Positions 43,901 through 52,318 are shown, counted from the stretch's first letter. The stretch is DNA of 64,000 bases from Choristoneura fumiferana (GCF_025370935.1 NC_133472.1:19871740-19935739), one strand, 5' to 3'. Made by a program: numbers and translations. Notes: generated from the letters alone by a model not told the origin.

Positions 43901-44848
43901 GTTTAACAAAATAATATGGCGTTCATCATCATCATGTGGCGTTAATTCTGGTAAAAACAGAACACAAAGAGCTTACTAATGGCAATTAAGTTAAATGAAA
44001 ACACGACGATATTTCGCGATATCCTTGTGGCGCTCATAAGAACATCATGACGCGAATCAATGAGATGTTCTAAGTTTATGTAGCAGAAAAAATAATTTTG
44101 TTTTGCAATGCAAGCTCTAAATCACGGCGCAGAGTCGTAAGCATGTTCTATGTATAAGTTTTTGGTGGGCGGAGACACAGAGAGGCAAGGAATGGCTTCC
44201 TGTTATATAAAAACGTTCGGTGACCTGCGCTGCACTTTAATTAAGAAGTGACTATGTAGCATCAGCCAAATAAGGGATCTACCAATTTTAAACAAGTCCT
44301 ATCAAATGAATATGTCGCTAAAGTCGAACTTTCAAGTTGACAGACACGTCTATTAGCATTATTGTTTTGTGACATGAAAACGATTATAAACTTTAGGGTA
44401 GTAGACCACATATTTGGATGATGGTACCTAATATTGTACAGCGACTTCAAAAGTCAGTGCAGTATCTATACTTACTGCACCTATGTTTACTAAATCATGT
44501 CCCCAATTTCAAGTTACTGCAGTTATGCTTATTGTAAATCATGGATCCTGAGAATCCTGACGATTTACAGTAAATACGTCAAAGAAGAAGTTGTAGAACT
44601 CGTTTTGCTGATACTGAATATGTATCTAACTCAATTTCGACAAAAACTCGAGTTACTGCACTTTTCGTAACGGGGGCAGATCTTTAAGTTGTTGGTGGGC
44701 CGAGACAAAGAGAGAGAGAAAGAGAAGAAGAATGGCTTCCTGTTATAATGAAACGTTCGGTGACTGCGCCTTAATTACCTAATATGAATGTATGTATGTC
44801 GATAGTACTCACAGCGACTGCTAAGCACAAAAGCAGTTTCCAATTCAT
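25934..44848 (-). CDS. Gene A: micro-exon secreted protein of unknown family
   Basis: Split gene, about 14 exons in order: 44848-44813, 43771-43709, 43217-42970, 42097-42037, 41531-41482, 40522-40510, 36550-36519, 35499-35438, 33639-33602, 30785-30691, 30164-30137, 28936-28761, 28252-28145, 25957-25934. Every join from the first to the 28936 exon keeps frame. The join 28761 to 28252 does not, so an exon or donor there is unresolved. The product starts with a signal peptide (MNWKLLLCLAVA, NWMSVYS) and is inferred to be secreted. It has a basic middle with dibasic pairs (GFRRS, RYRRYP), then a long acidic Ser/Asp/Glu region, and ends GRKWWYYNQ, DDYIPFR, stop. Exons 3 and 4 are homologous to gene B exons 4 and 5. 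I know no family for it. Its introns hold mariner, Mutator-like and other elements. Confidence 0.65.
25960..28144. other. Gene A last intron, no other gene seen
   Basis: AT-rich, with a (TGAT)n microsatellite near 26039-26060 and a degraded LINE-tail repeat at about 27795-27930. No coding content recognised. Confidence 0.45.
28145..28252 (-). CDS. Gene A exon 13 (candidate)
   Basis: A 108-nt exon between 'gcatcattttcag' and 'gtgcgc', phase 0 both sides, 36 codons including APQFNSLGPTGSDLFFGRKW. The frame is open and protein-like, but the upstream join is out of phase (28761 leaves two bases). A weak 34-nt exon at 28679-28646 would repair the phase; its acceptor lacks a good pyrimidine tract. 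Confidence 0.5.
28761..28936 (-). CDS. Gene A exon 12, basic then Ser/Glu-rich
   Basis: A 176-nt exon, acceptor 'aaaatgtttgtacag', donor 'gtacaa' (weak), phase 0 in and 2 out, 58 codons. It begins with a basic run (MTRRRGKKHK), then an acidic serine cluster (SSSESESSSNDESSDYE), then NPGNPYTVHKN. The S-x-E pattern resembles targets of secretory-pathway kinases (inference). Confidence 0.7.
29154..29293. mobile_element. Palindromic MITE with TAA target duplication
   Basis: 140 bp with nearly the whole length inverted: GGGGCTGTTTCACCAT at the left and its complement at the right. It is flanked by TAA on both sides (29151-29153, 29294-29296). A 3-bp TWA duplication and GG ends fit PIF/Harbinger-type MITEs. 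It lies in an intron of gene A. Confidence 0.8.
30137..30164 (-). CDS. Gene A exon 11, 28-nt micro-exon
   Basis: Bounded by 'cttttttttttacag'-type acceptor and 'gtaagt', phase 2 in and 0 out, reading DLESSESDE after the split codon. Acidic like its neighbours. Confidence 0.65.
30691..30785 (-). CDS. Gene A exon 10, acidic
   Basis: A 95-nt exon, acceptor 'actgttttaacttgcag', donor 'gtgagt', phase 0 in and 2 out, 31 codons reading DSFYAYESDGTQFFTNDEDS and on. Strong acidic bias. Confidence 0.75.
31984..33268 (+). mobile_element. mariner-family transposon, decayed
   Basis: 1285 bp between TA dinucleotides (31982-31983, 33269-33270). Terminal repeats share CCACACTGAAAGTTTTGC. It carries one broken transposase. 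It lies in the gene A intron between exons 9 and 10, in the opposite orientation to the gene. Confidence 0.85.
32155..33146 (+). pseudogene. mariner transposase, D,D34D type
   Basis: From ATG 32155 the frame runs through the paired helix-turn-helix region (LSAQECSARLQNAFG, RGRVSLHDDSREGRPS). It meets a stop at about 32290 and shifts near 32410 and 32700. The catalytic triad survives: TGDETW, LLHHDN, and YSPDLAPCD, with exactly 34 residues between the second and third Asp. From family knowledge this is a mariner, not a Tc1 (D34E). With at least one stop and two frameshifts it is inactive. Confidence 0.85.
33602..33639 (-). CDS. Gene A exon 9, 38-nt micro-exon
   Basis: Acceptor 'actttttatttcag', donor 'gtgagt', phase 1 in and 0 out. 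It reads NIKEESLSIPDF after the split Asp codon. Phases match both neighbours. Confidence 0.6.
33964..34152 (+). pseudogene. hAT transposase C-terminal fragment
   Basis: The frame reads TSVDVDRSFSTHKWIFNKL and QEQVAIVHSFYNM. (S)xD(V)ERSFS followed by a helix and the NxE block is the C-terminal hAT dimerisation region (family knowledge). Nothing upstream is recognisable. It is intronic to gene A. Confidence 0.55.
35438..35499 (-). CDS. Gene A exon 8
   Basis: A 62-nt exon, acceptor 'attttcttttactacag', donor 'gttagt', phase 2 in and 1 out. It reads EDPENIISTDTDFDSVTLNE. Acidic; the phases chain with exons 7 and 9. Confidence 0.65.
35850..36000 (+). pseudogene. LINE C-terminal zinc-knuckle fragment
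   Basis: The frame reads SDVCECGLGIADTNHIFLSC then PLHDNSFLYEQL. A CxC...H...C cluster is the C-terminal knuckle seen after RT in I/Jockey/R1-type LINEs. No other part of the element is recognised. Confidence 0.5.
36519..36550 (-). CDS. Gene A exon 7 (candidate micro-exon)
   Basis: A 32-nt exon between 'actttctttacaaag' and 'gtaagt', phase 0 in and 2 out, reading CKVKLPSAVF. It fits the phase chain but has no independent support. Confidence 0.4.
37343..38735 (+). mobile_element. Mutator-like (MULE) element in a (CTGA)n tract
   Basis: Inverted ends (C[CT]CTCCGGTCGACTT) with further shared subterminal text ('ggccacttcc', 'cttgtccacttcc'). It is inserted in the (CTGA)n stretch of a dispersed repeat, so both flanks carry TGACTGACT-like sequence. 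Remnant MULE transposase pieces lie inside. It lies in the gene A intron between exons 6 and 7. Confidence 0.7.
37443..38341 (+). pseudogene. MULE transposase remnant
   Basis: First piece: YYYGDGTFKSALKKPFYQLY, the first catalytic Asp block of MULE DDE domains. A frame change then gives KDHLGV and YEK-like text (second block). The C-terminal piece at 37907-38341 is open: WQNFKDQYFTREWFKKVPQ, then TTNSAEVYHRRLN, the typical (T)NNxxExxHRRLN end. Stops and frameshifts between the pieces make it inactive. Confidence 0.7.
38740..39260. repeat. Dispersed repeat with 'aattcccacggg' units
   Basis: Degraded repeated units with 'gaaatttggaatatatg', 'gggaataaatgggatttatattt' and 'atcccacgggata'. They are related to the sequence at 4030-4215 (minus) and to the minisatellite at 61636-62170. 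Confidence 0.5.
40510..40522 (-). CDS. Gene A exon 6, 13-nt micro-exon (candidate)
   Basis: The acceptor 'tttcattgttgttacag' and donor 'gtaagt' surround 13 nt, phase 2 in and 0 out, giving (R)YPVI. Splice sites are strong, but so short an exon could be chance. Confidence 0.4.
40940..41245. mobile_element. Palindromic MITE flanked by TTAA
   Basis: 306 bp, arms of about 70 bp inverted (GGAGTGGCCACAC... and 'acggtacggaatcgcagtga'), flanked by TTAA (40936-40939, 41246-41249). The target could be TTAA (piggyBac-like) or TAA/TTA (Harbinger-like). The GGCCACA motif also occurs at the Harbinger end 7370. Confidence 0.75.
41482..41531 (-). CDS. Gene A exon 5
   Basis: A 50-nt exon between 'ttgtgtgtacaacag' and 'gtaagt', phase 0 in and 2 out. 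Only one frame is open: EDLLRKIQKAYKPRYR. Basic, followed by another Arg, so a dibasic site precedes YPV. Confidence 0.65.
42037..42097 (-). CDS. Gene A exon 4, conserved RVLYSGFRR exon
   Basis: A 61-nt exon between 'gaattaacatttcag' and 'gtaagt', phase 2 in and 0 out, reading YGKTRDRVLYSGFRRSNNVW. Another frame is also open, but the homology with gene B exon 5 (RVLYSGFRR) and the phase settle this one. Confidence 0.8.
42970..43217 (-). CDS. Gene A exon 3, largest conserved exon
   Basis: A 248-nt exon, acceptor 'tttaaaatattttacag', donor 'gtaact', phase 0 in and 2 out, 82 codons. The first half is acidic (NQEED, NDIDDDIE); the second half has the family blocks PGHSLIKP, LESAAKYPH and VYGNLNNLGI. 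Confidence 0.85.
43709..43771 (-). CDS. Gene A exon 2
   Basis: A 63-nt exon between 'cgttttatttcag' and 'gtaaat', phase 0 both sides, 21 codons: NWMSVYSRDIAQLRKLLESI and Q. It completes the signal peptide and starts an amphipathic helix. Confidence 0.75.
44259..44424. mobile_element. TA-flanked MITE, third copy
   Basis: Same family as 19439-19608; ends 'gcatcagccaaata' and 'tatttggatgatgg', TA on each side. It lies in the first intron of gene A. Confidence 0.75.
44813..44848 (-). CDS. Gene A exon 1, start of signal peptide
   Basis: ATG at 44848 opens 12 codons, MNWKLLLCLAVA, ending at donor 'gtgagt' in phase 0. The hydrophobic core and the matching layout of gene B exon 1 support this start. 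Confidence 0.7.
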
Positions 44849-45545
44849 TATGTTAAATGACAAGTATTTTATTAAAGAAATTGACTTCTTAAAACATTTC
44901 CACACACGAAACCATCCACCGTCTCTTTGATTACTCAAATATTTGCATCAATGACATTTCAATATAGAATGAAACGCATGGCATGAAATTAACTTTTTAA
45001 ATGATAGGTACGCCACGAACGATAACTGCAAGAGCTCAATTCGAATTTGTTACCAACGGCACAAAAAAATAAAATTAACGTAATCAATGAACTTTCTGGC
45101 GAAAATGTGTTCGCAGGACAAATTACTTAGTTAGCGAGTTATATTAAATAATTAAATATTAATCCGTGCAAAGTCCTATGTCTTTAAATTATTTTTTGGG
45201 TGATGTTTTGTGTTGTTGTAAAATTTTGCATAATCATATCCATACTAATGTTATAAATATGACAGTGTGTGTGTTTTTGTGTTTGTATGTTTGTCGATCT
45301 TTCTTTCTTTGTTTTAATAATACTTAACTTTTTGTCTATCATAGCCCAAATGCAAGAGTAAACTACGTACATTATTTCCACCAACAAATAGTCGAGCGGA
45401 AAGGTCTAAGCGAACAAAAAGATGAAATGAACTCGCTCAGTTCTAGAGAGCGGAGCGGTGTCATTACGGAGTCCGTTGAACTCGTAATGGTAAATTACAT
45501 AGGAGCGTTTCTACAGAGAAATATTGTTGCCGATCGATAGTCCAC

Positions 45546-45705
45546 TATCGATAGACTATCGATAGTTATCTATAGTATCGATATCTCTTTTCATGCAATA
45601 CTATCGATAGAGTCGATATTATTGCTGTCGAATAATGCAAAACTATCGATATTATCGATAGTATTGGACAGAAAATTACGAAAACTATCGATAGTATCGA
45701 TAGTA
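45546..45705. promoter_or_regulatory. Cluster of TATCGATA palindromes
   Basis: Eight exact copies of TATCGATA lie within about 160 bp, with partial copies beside them. TATCGATA is the DRE core bound by DREF and contains the CGATA bound by BEAF-32 in Drosophila (established there). Whether it acts here is inference; it may instead be a degenerate satellite. It is about 0.7 kb upstream of gene A exon 1. Confidence 0.45.
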
Positions 45706-45829
45706 CTGAACAATTGATTGTTACCATTATTTCAATACAAATTACATCTACAAATTTAAAAGTAATAAAAATAATAATTAGGTAATAAATCCATACTATT
45801 TTTACTATTATTTATATTATAAATGCGAA

Positions 45830-46020
45830 AGTGTGTGTTTGTGTGTCTGTCTTTCACGTCGAAACGGAGCGACGGATCGACTTGATTTTTGACAAAGAGA
45901 TAGTTTATGGGCCAGAGTGACATAGGCTACTTTATATCTTAGAAAAATGCACAATTTCCGAGGGAACAGCGCGCGATAACCGAATTCCACGCGGGCGAAG
46001 CCGCGGGCAAAAGCTAGTTA
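45830..46020 (-). repeat. LINE 3'-tail-like dispersed repeat
   Basis: The minus strand reads 'gcccgcggcttcgcccgcg', then 'gtagcctatgtcactctgg', then 'cactttcgcatttataat'. Degraded relatives occur at 560-780, 27795-27930, 40050-40100, 41290-41460 and 63480-63730. Confidence 0.55.
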
Positions 46021-46041
46021 ACAATAAATTGCAATACAAAA

Positions 46042-46254
46042 TTAATTACCTAACTTAAAATAAGACGTCACTGGCATCGACCCCAAAACGCAGGCCACAT
46101 TATCCCTCTGTATAACTATCCCGATCCTTTGAGCGAGATAAGCGCTAGCCCTAGAGTCCCCCGAGGCCAGAACCAACCTTCCAGACAAATCCTTCAACAA
46201 CCTCTTTGTGTCCGGTGACCACGGCCCCATAGTTTCAAAAGCAAGCGCCGCAAA
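46042..46254 (-). pseudogene. Non-LTR reverse transcriptase C-terminal fragment
   Basis: The minus strand reads ETMGPWSPDTKRLLKDLSGR, then SGDSRASAYLAQRIGIVIQR, then NVACVLGSMP. GPWxxxxxxL...TGDxR...(L/F)xQRIxxAIQRGNAAxxLGT is the C-terminal signature of one group of insect LINEs (family knowledge). It is cut at its upstream side by the Copia 5' end. Confidence 0.6.
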
Positions 46255-46429
46255 TGTTAGAGATTGTAAACCTCCTTGTGTTTAAATATGTGTTCTTTTG
46301 CTGTTTCCTAGCAACGCTGTTGTACAACTTGATTATATTATACCGTATTGTCCTGTCATGTTGGTTTTCCTTAAAACTCTAATATAGTAGCAGAGCGTAT
46401 AAAAACACGCGTGTGATTAGAATTTAACA
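46255..46429 (+). repeat. Possible Copia 5' LTR
   Basis: About 175 bp beginning TGTTAGAG and ending TTTAACA, with a TATA-like 'gcgtataaaaacacg' near its end, about 30 bp before the gag ATG. No matching 3' copy is visible. Confidence 0.4.
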
Positions 46430-46457
46430 ATTAATTCGTAATCAGGAAGTTCTCAAA

Positions 46458-46904
46458 ATGGGTAGTCAAATAAATGTTGAAAAACTCACTGGGGTGAGTA
46501 ACTACACCACCTGGAAATTTCAAATGAAGATCATACTCATACATGAAGAACTGTTCGAACGCGTCGTTGAAGATCTCAAGACAGGAAAACCAGAGTGCGA
46601 AGACAGGAAGAAACAGGAGAAAGCGCTAGCACGAATTTGCCTCAGTGTTCAGCCAACTGTTTATTCCGTCGTCAAAAATTGCAACACAGCGTTTGATCCC
46701 TGGAAGAACTTACAGAAATCATTCGAGGATAAAGGTTTGGGTAGAAGATTAGGTTTGCTTCGTATGTTGTTTGGCCTTAACCTACAGCAGTTTGAGGGCA
46801 TGGAGGCGTGTACTACAAATTTTTTAGATACGGCCCAACAACTGCAAGACATCAATGCTCCTCTCGACGATGAGTTTGTTGCAATAATAATGCTTAGTGG
46901 ATAA
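46458..46904 (+). pseudogene. Copia-type gag
   Basis: The frame reads NVEKLTGVSNYTTWKFQMKI, then a gag-like helical region, to a stop at 46904. Text continues in other frames to a zinc knuckle at about 47085 (FRCGKVGHYAKNC) in which the first Cys is Ser. From family knowledge this is Ty1/Copia gag (UBN2-like). It is broken. Confidence 0.75.
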
Positions 46905-47350
46905 TGCTGTCTAAAGATTTTGATCCCCTCATAATGCCATTAGAGCATAGCAACCTTTCTCTCTCTACTGATTTGGTAAAGATGAAATTATTACAAGAGG
47001 CGAATTATTCGTAGAGACGAGGTGATGAAGGTGCAGGTGGTACGGAAGAGAATGCCTTAGCTAGTTCGACTACAAAGCGTCCTAAGAGCTTTCGATGTGG
47101 CAAAGTAGGTCACTATGCTAAAAACTGCAGGTAAGCGCCGGGTAAGGACAAGCCATCTAGTTCCAGTCTTCAGGTAGCGCAGAAGATTCAAGCCCCTGAT
47201 ACCAAGACTATGCTGTCGGCATTGGCGGTGAAACTGGATCCAGATGAGCGGTACGTCGATAGTGGTGCAACGTGTCATATGACGAACAATAAAAACATTT
47301 TGCATGATTTTGTGTGCGATAGATACGTCAAAAGAAATAAGCGTAGGGAA
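46905..47350 (+). pseudogene. Copia gag end and protease fragment
   Basis: Frame-shifted text contains the damaged zinc knuckle near 47085 and the aspartic protease block YVDSGATCHMTNN at about 47250-47290. The DSG(A) active site is intact but the frame around it is interrupted. Confidence 0.65.
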
Positions 47351-47529
47351 CGGTGAAAAACTTTTTACTGCGGGTCGCGGTAATGTGAAACTTTTTTTAC
47401 AAAATCGTTTGATAACTGTCAGTACAGTAATGTAGTTTTTATACCGAAGTTGTCATGTAATTTTTTATCTGTCAGTATTTTGACAGATAAATGTTTTGAA
47501 GTAATTTTTGTAATATTTATGAAAATGGT

Positions 47530-48852
47530 TCGATAATCGCTGTTGGTAATTGCTGTTGCGAAACGGGGCACTAACAGTCTTTATTTATTAGAATCCGGGG
47601 GTGCGTCTGTTAATCCCGTTACGCATGAACACGGCATGCCGGTGAACGGCTCCTCAGAAACCCAAGTGAAGGTTGAAACCCAGGGTTTGTGGCATCGTCG
47701 GCTTGGACATCTGAATAGTCGGATATGAATTTACTGAAGAGCGGTATGGCTTCTGGTATCGACTATGATGTATCAACGTATGAGCAATGCATCGCCTGTA
47801 TTGAAGGTATGGCTACTAAATTACCCTTTCCTAAGAAATCTTTTACACGTGCGACTGAATTAATAGGCTTAGTGCTCACTGACTTGTGCGGACCTATGCC
47901 GGTGAAATCGATAGTCGGCGCGAGATATTTGCTAACTTTTATTGACGATTTTTCGAGGAAGACATTTTGCTTTTTAAATTAATCAAAAGATAAAGTTTTT
48001 GAGTGTTTTATGAATTTGAAGGTTCTTGTGGAGAACGAGACTAATAAAAATATTAAACTCTTGAGAAGCGATGACGGAGGCGAGTACATTAGTGCGAGAT
48101 TCAAGCAGTATTTGAATAAGTGCGGAATTCGTCATCAAACTACTCTTCCTCACTGTCCACAGCAAAATTCTGTCGCTGAACGAGCAAACCGTACGATTGT
48201 AGAGGCGGTTCGCTGTATGTTTCTTGAAGCTGGTTTGGATCAACGCTTCTGGGCTGAAGCCGCGAACACTGCGGTGTACATCAAGAATCGCTCTCCTACA
48301 AAGGCAGTCAGAGGTGCGACGCCAGAAGAACTTCACACTGGACGTAAGGTGAGCGTAGATAACTTACGTGTGTTTGGTTGCTTGGTGTACGCTATATAGA
48401 ATAGCCGAAAGAAATTAGATCGGAAAGCGAAACCTTATATATTCGCAGAGTATTGTGAGAATACCAAAGGTTACAGACTCTTAGACGTTAAGAGTAAGTT
48501 TCCAATCGCGAGAAATGTTATGTTTGTAGAGAACAAATTCCTCAAGCATCTTAACTTATCGAACGAAAAATCTGTTGTAGTTTTCCAACCTGAGATTCCT
48601 TTTGCTCCTGAGGTCAGTGTACAGTCAGAACAAATTTCTGAGACAGTAGATAATGCTGATGACACCGAGTCACCGACAAGTAGTGAGGTCGCAGATCAAT
48701 CGTCACATGCCACGTATGTTCCGGATGTTACATTTGATACAGATGATTCGAGAGCTGTATTTAGGGAAGCCAATGATAATTTCTTCCTGTGTGCATTTTT
48801 GACAGGTGAGCCGATGCACTTCTATGTAACTAGTTTCCGAAAAGATTTATAA
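47530..48852 (+). pseudogene. Copia integrase region
   Basis: The GAG pre-integrase block LWHRRLGHLNSRI and the CIAC pair give the HHCC zinc site. The core follows: LTDLCGPM, FIDDFSRKTF and, after a stop at about 47981, LRSDDGGEYIS and QQNSVAERANRTI. Asp-Asp-Glu residues are present. A stop near 48399 and loss of frame follow before the pre-RT linker (FFLCAFLTGEPM). Coding similarity ends at about 48820, where a Mutator-like element begins. Confidence 0.75.
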
Positions 48853-49189
48853 TTCTACGTCACTGAATAACCTAGTCTCTTGATTGTATATCTGGCCAGT
48901 TATCGTTTTGAAAGACGTCATCTATCAGATAATTATGATGTACTTGACATTCATTAAATGACAACAGATAATTTTCTTGTTTGATTCGACTTATGTATTG
49001 TTTAATCTCGCTAATTAATATATATACAAACGGTAACACGTTTTGGCTTTGTAGCAATTATAGCCGAGGATGCCATGGAGTATAACATTGAATGAAAAGA
49101 TGAAGTGGTAAAATGCAATTTACATTTTGAGTTCGCCAAACAATCAACAAAATAAAGTTTTGAAAGAGATCGATAAGCTAAAAGACGCA

Positions 49190-50230
49190 ATAGGATCTAA
49201 TTTTGAGTCTATTCAAAAACAGTACGATGAAATGGTATATATAAATTGGAATGTGATGGAATACATTTGATGGCTAACATTCCTCCATATGAAAATAAGA
49301 AAACAGGACTGTTTAATAATCGCAACAGAGTCCTAGGTGTACCTAAAATATAGTGCCTAAAAAGTTTGAAGAAAAATTTCTTCTAGCTGACTAGAACAGT
49401 GAAGGTGATAAACGTATTCTCATATTCTGTAATAAAAATATCCGGCCCTTAGTAAAAAACTTCAAACACATATTGTGTGACGGGACATTCAAGTTCTGTC
49501 CAAAAGTATTTAAAAAAGTATACTAATTACATGGTTATAATGAACAATATATATCTATAAATCCATTAATATATTGCTTACTCCCAGATAAGAAACAGAA
49601 AACTTATGAAACCCATTTTCGACATATTAAATCTATCTTTCAAGATTGGAGGCCGTCTAACAATGAACTTTGAAAAAGCTGCTATGAAAGCAGTGTGTAA
49701 AGTTTATCGAGGAATCAAAGTCAAAGGTTGTTATTTCCATTTCAACAGAAGATAAATTAGAAAGAGTAAAAAATTAAAAATAACAACCCCTGTCAAGAAA
49801 CGCCATGTATCACGGTGTGCCGGAATCGCACGATTGCCACGATATTTCGTACAAAGTGGTACTCAGTAGGTGATGCAGAAATCGCCCTTCGGTGATGACA
49901 TAAATAAATTTAATAACTATTTTAAAAAATAATGGCTGAACAATACAGTCCTTGAGAAAACTTGTTGCTGTAGTAAGGAAGAGGTCAGAACAACTAACAA
50001 CTTGGAAGGTTGGCATAGCCGAATTAACATGTACATTGGCAAGAAAAATGTTGCAGTAGCCCATTTACTAGAAATTTTCATTAAGGAGACTAAAGTTACT
50101 AATATTTTTAAAAATAACTGCAAAAAAAGTAATACTACCAAGAAATAGATAGTGAAATTGATAATGCAATAGAAGATTTGAAAAATGGACTAATAACTGT
50201 GGGGCACTGTATTGAAATTATTACACTATA
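49190..50230 (+). pseudogene. MULE transposase remnant
   Basis: Broken frames read LIFCNKNIRPLVKNFKHILC, then DGTFKFCPKVFKKVY, then LPDKKQKTYETHFRHIKSIF, then MKAVCKVYRGIKVKGCYFHF, and later NNLEGWHSRINMYIGKKN. In order these are the first Asp block, the central block, the C-x-H(F) block and the C-terminal NNxxEGWHxRxN block of MULE transposases. Many stops; inactive. Confidence 0.7.
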
Positions 50231-50733
50231 CGCATTTTTATTTTTATTTACTAAAGAAGTGGTTTTCATTTCATCTTAAGAAAAGTTATTATGTTTTAAG
50301 TTAACGAACTGTGTGAACAAGCACTAAGCTTATATCAATGTTTGTATTGTTAACAATATAAATAAATATATTGTAATATTTAATTGTTTTTATGTTATTA
50401 ATGTCATTATTAAATCCAAATATCTGAAATAAACCACAGTGATGGCGTGGCACTGGCACGGCATTGCACGGCAGGTCGTGCTGCGGCATCCCGCGGCGTT
50501 CCGTGGCATGTTGTGGCATACCGTGGCATGCCATATCGAAATAAAGTAACATGAATTCTGAACTCATTGATATAGCCTTGTATAATTTCTTGCACATTGT
50601 GCAAGATTTTCGGCAGAGGGGTAAGTTACTGAAAGACTCCTCCTGTTATTTATGCTCTAAGATTTAGCCATAAGTAAATGAATTAAAATAAATTTATCGT
50701 TTCGTAATTTTTTTTAATAGGTACTTTTACATT

Positions 50734-51030
50734 TTACTCTAATGCGGATGTAGCTGTTAGTTTAATGCATTGCAGTACGCTCTTAAATATTTCAACAATG
50801 TCGTCCGTATACTCCTTTGCAAAGCTCTCTTCGGTTGTAATAGCTTCGTTAATAATATTATTCCACTCTTCCGTGTCTATGTGCTGCGAACACAGTCGTG
50901 TGTTTGCCTGTAAATATAAATCATATTTACACAGGAACATTGCCTTGTGGAAGTCGGAAGGCCTGTAAAGTCTTGATTCGGTGCACCCATTAACAAGACA
51001 TTTACTTATCGTCATCTGCTGCAACTGCAC
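50734..51030 (-). pseudogene. Small frame with a C2CH zinc-binding pattern
   Basis: The 98-codon frame contains CLVNGC, 30 residues, then CSQH (C-x4-C ... C-x2-H), between which lies LYRPSDFHKAMFLCKYDLYL. The layout resembles THAP-like or related N-terminal zinc domains of DDE transposases, but the spacing is short. It may be part of another decayed element nested in the MULE. Function unknown. Confidence 0.35.
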
Positions 51031-51682
51031 GTCTTAACTTTTTTTTTCTGGAATTTCCATTTCTTCATTGAATACTCACTCAGTATTTTTATAGCATGTC
51101 ATGAATGGTATTCTATCTGTCAGAGAAATAATTGTTCACATCACAGATATTGTTGTAAGTGGCCAGTCTAATTATGAAAGAAAAGAACAAAGAGGCGAGA
51201 AAAACAATTTTTACGTTAACACCTGGATATAGATTTAAACTTTCGCGATTTTCACACATGATAATAAGTTAATAACATACACGGGACATAATCATATAAC
51301 TGTATATTTTGTTTACATCTGGTATGTGTATCATTTGTACTACCAGTTGAACAATTAACACTGCGGTCAATGGGAAAACCCGAGAGATATTTTTTTATTT
51401 TTATATTCTTGTATTTTAATTAGTAGTACTAGTGACCTAGGGTGTAGGTACTACCAGTTGAAATACGTGGAAGTACAACTGTTGCAGAGGGCCCTAAACA
51501 TTTCTCCCGAAATCCGGTTATTAGTTTCGTAAGTGGCTCAAGCAACAATAACATAGTATTTTCAGGAAACTAGTTGCGTAGAGGTATAAAAAAAGACTTA
51601 TAGGAAACCAGTTACGTAGAGGAATAAAAAAAGCCTTTTAGGAAACTGGTTTCCAAACTTCGGTTTCCTTAACGGCCGAAGG

Positions 51683-51773
51683 GATTTACCGAACGGAGCA
51701 AAACCGTTAAAGACTAAATGGATTTTTAAGAAAAAAAGAGGGCTTAATGGTGAACTGTTACAGTACAAAGCAC
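51683..51773 (+). pseudogene. Copia reverse transcriptase, upstream piece
   Basis: The frame reads LPNGAKPLKTKWIFKKKRGL then NGELLQYKA, the start of a Ty1/Copia RT (KW(I/V)FKxKxxxxGxxxxYKARLVA). It is cut exactly after YKA by the hAT element; the next residues lie at 55339 onward. Confidence 0.8.
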
Positions 51774-52318
51774 TAGACTTGGGTAATCTCAACTCCGCGA
51801 AGTGATCTGACTCACTAGATCCAGCTCCGGTGTCGGTACCGATATCCGCTTATTGAATCCGACTCCTTTATTGACTCCGGTTCTTTCGAGCGATTATTAA
51901 TTTATCTATGGCCGATCCGCCCCGGCTCGGTGCGGTCGGTCGGTGTCGGTACGGTACTGCGGTGCCCCACCCGCTGACTGAACTGAAGTACAGATTCGTG
52001 AGAGAGAGAAAGATTCGTTCGTTCGTTTCGTTCGTCCTTTTGATAATAGGTAAATTGTGTATTTTTATAAAGAAATCCTTGAAGCTTGAAAACAAACGGT
52101 GTTAAAATGGCAGTGTGTGTAGATATTTTCAAATTAAATGCATACATACATGCATGCTGGCTTTATTTATAGCGAGCGAGCGATGACTTGTTTTGTAGCA
52201 AAGCCTATGATTCCGATCCGATCCGACTCCGCCCGGATCGGTTCAGTACCGAGGTTCTGAAGTATCGACTCGTCATATAATGACTCTTTTGAATCTGTGA
52301 GTTGTTTGCGAATCTTCA

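Larger units (their letters stand above)
48825..51660 (+). mobile_element. Mutator-like (MULE) element inserted in Copia
   Basis: The borders carry related inverted text: 'taactagtttccgaaaag' with 'ctacg' at the left, and the reverse of 'cttttaggaaactggtttcc' with 'cgtagag' at the right. On the right it is repeated two to three times (period about 50 bp). The interior has a degraded MULE transposase. Copia coding similarity stops at the left border and resumes at about 51683. Exact ends and target duplication are not clear. Confidence 0.55.
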
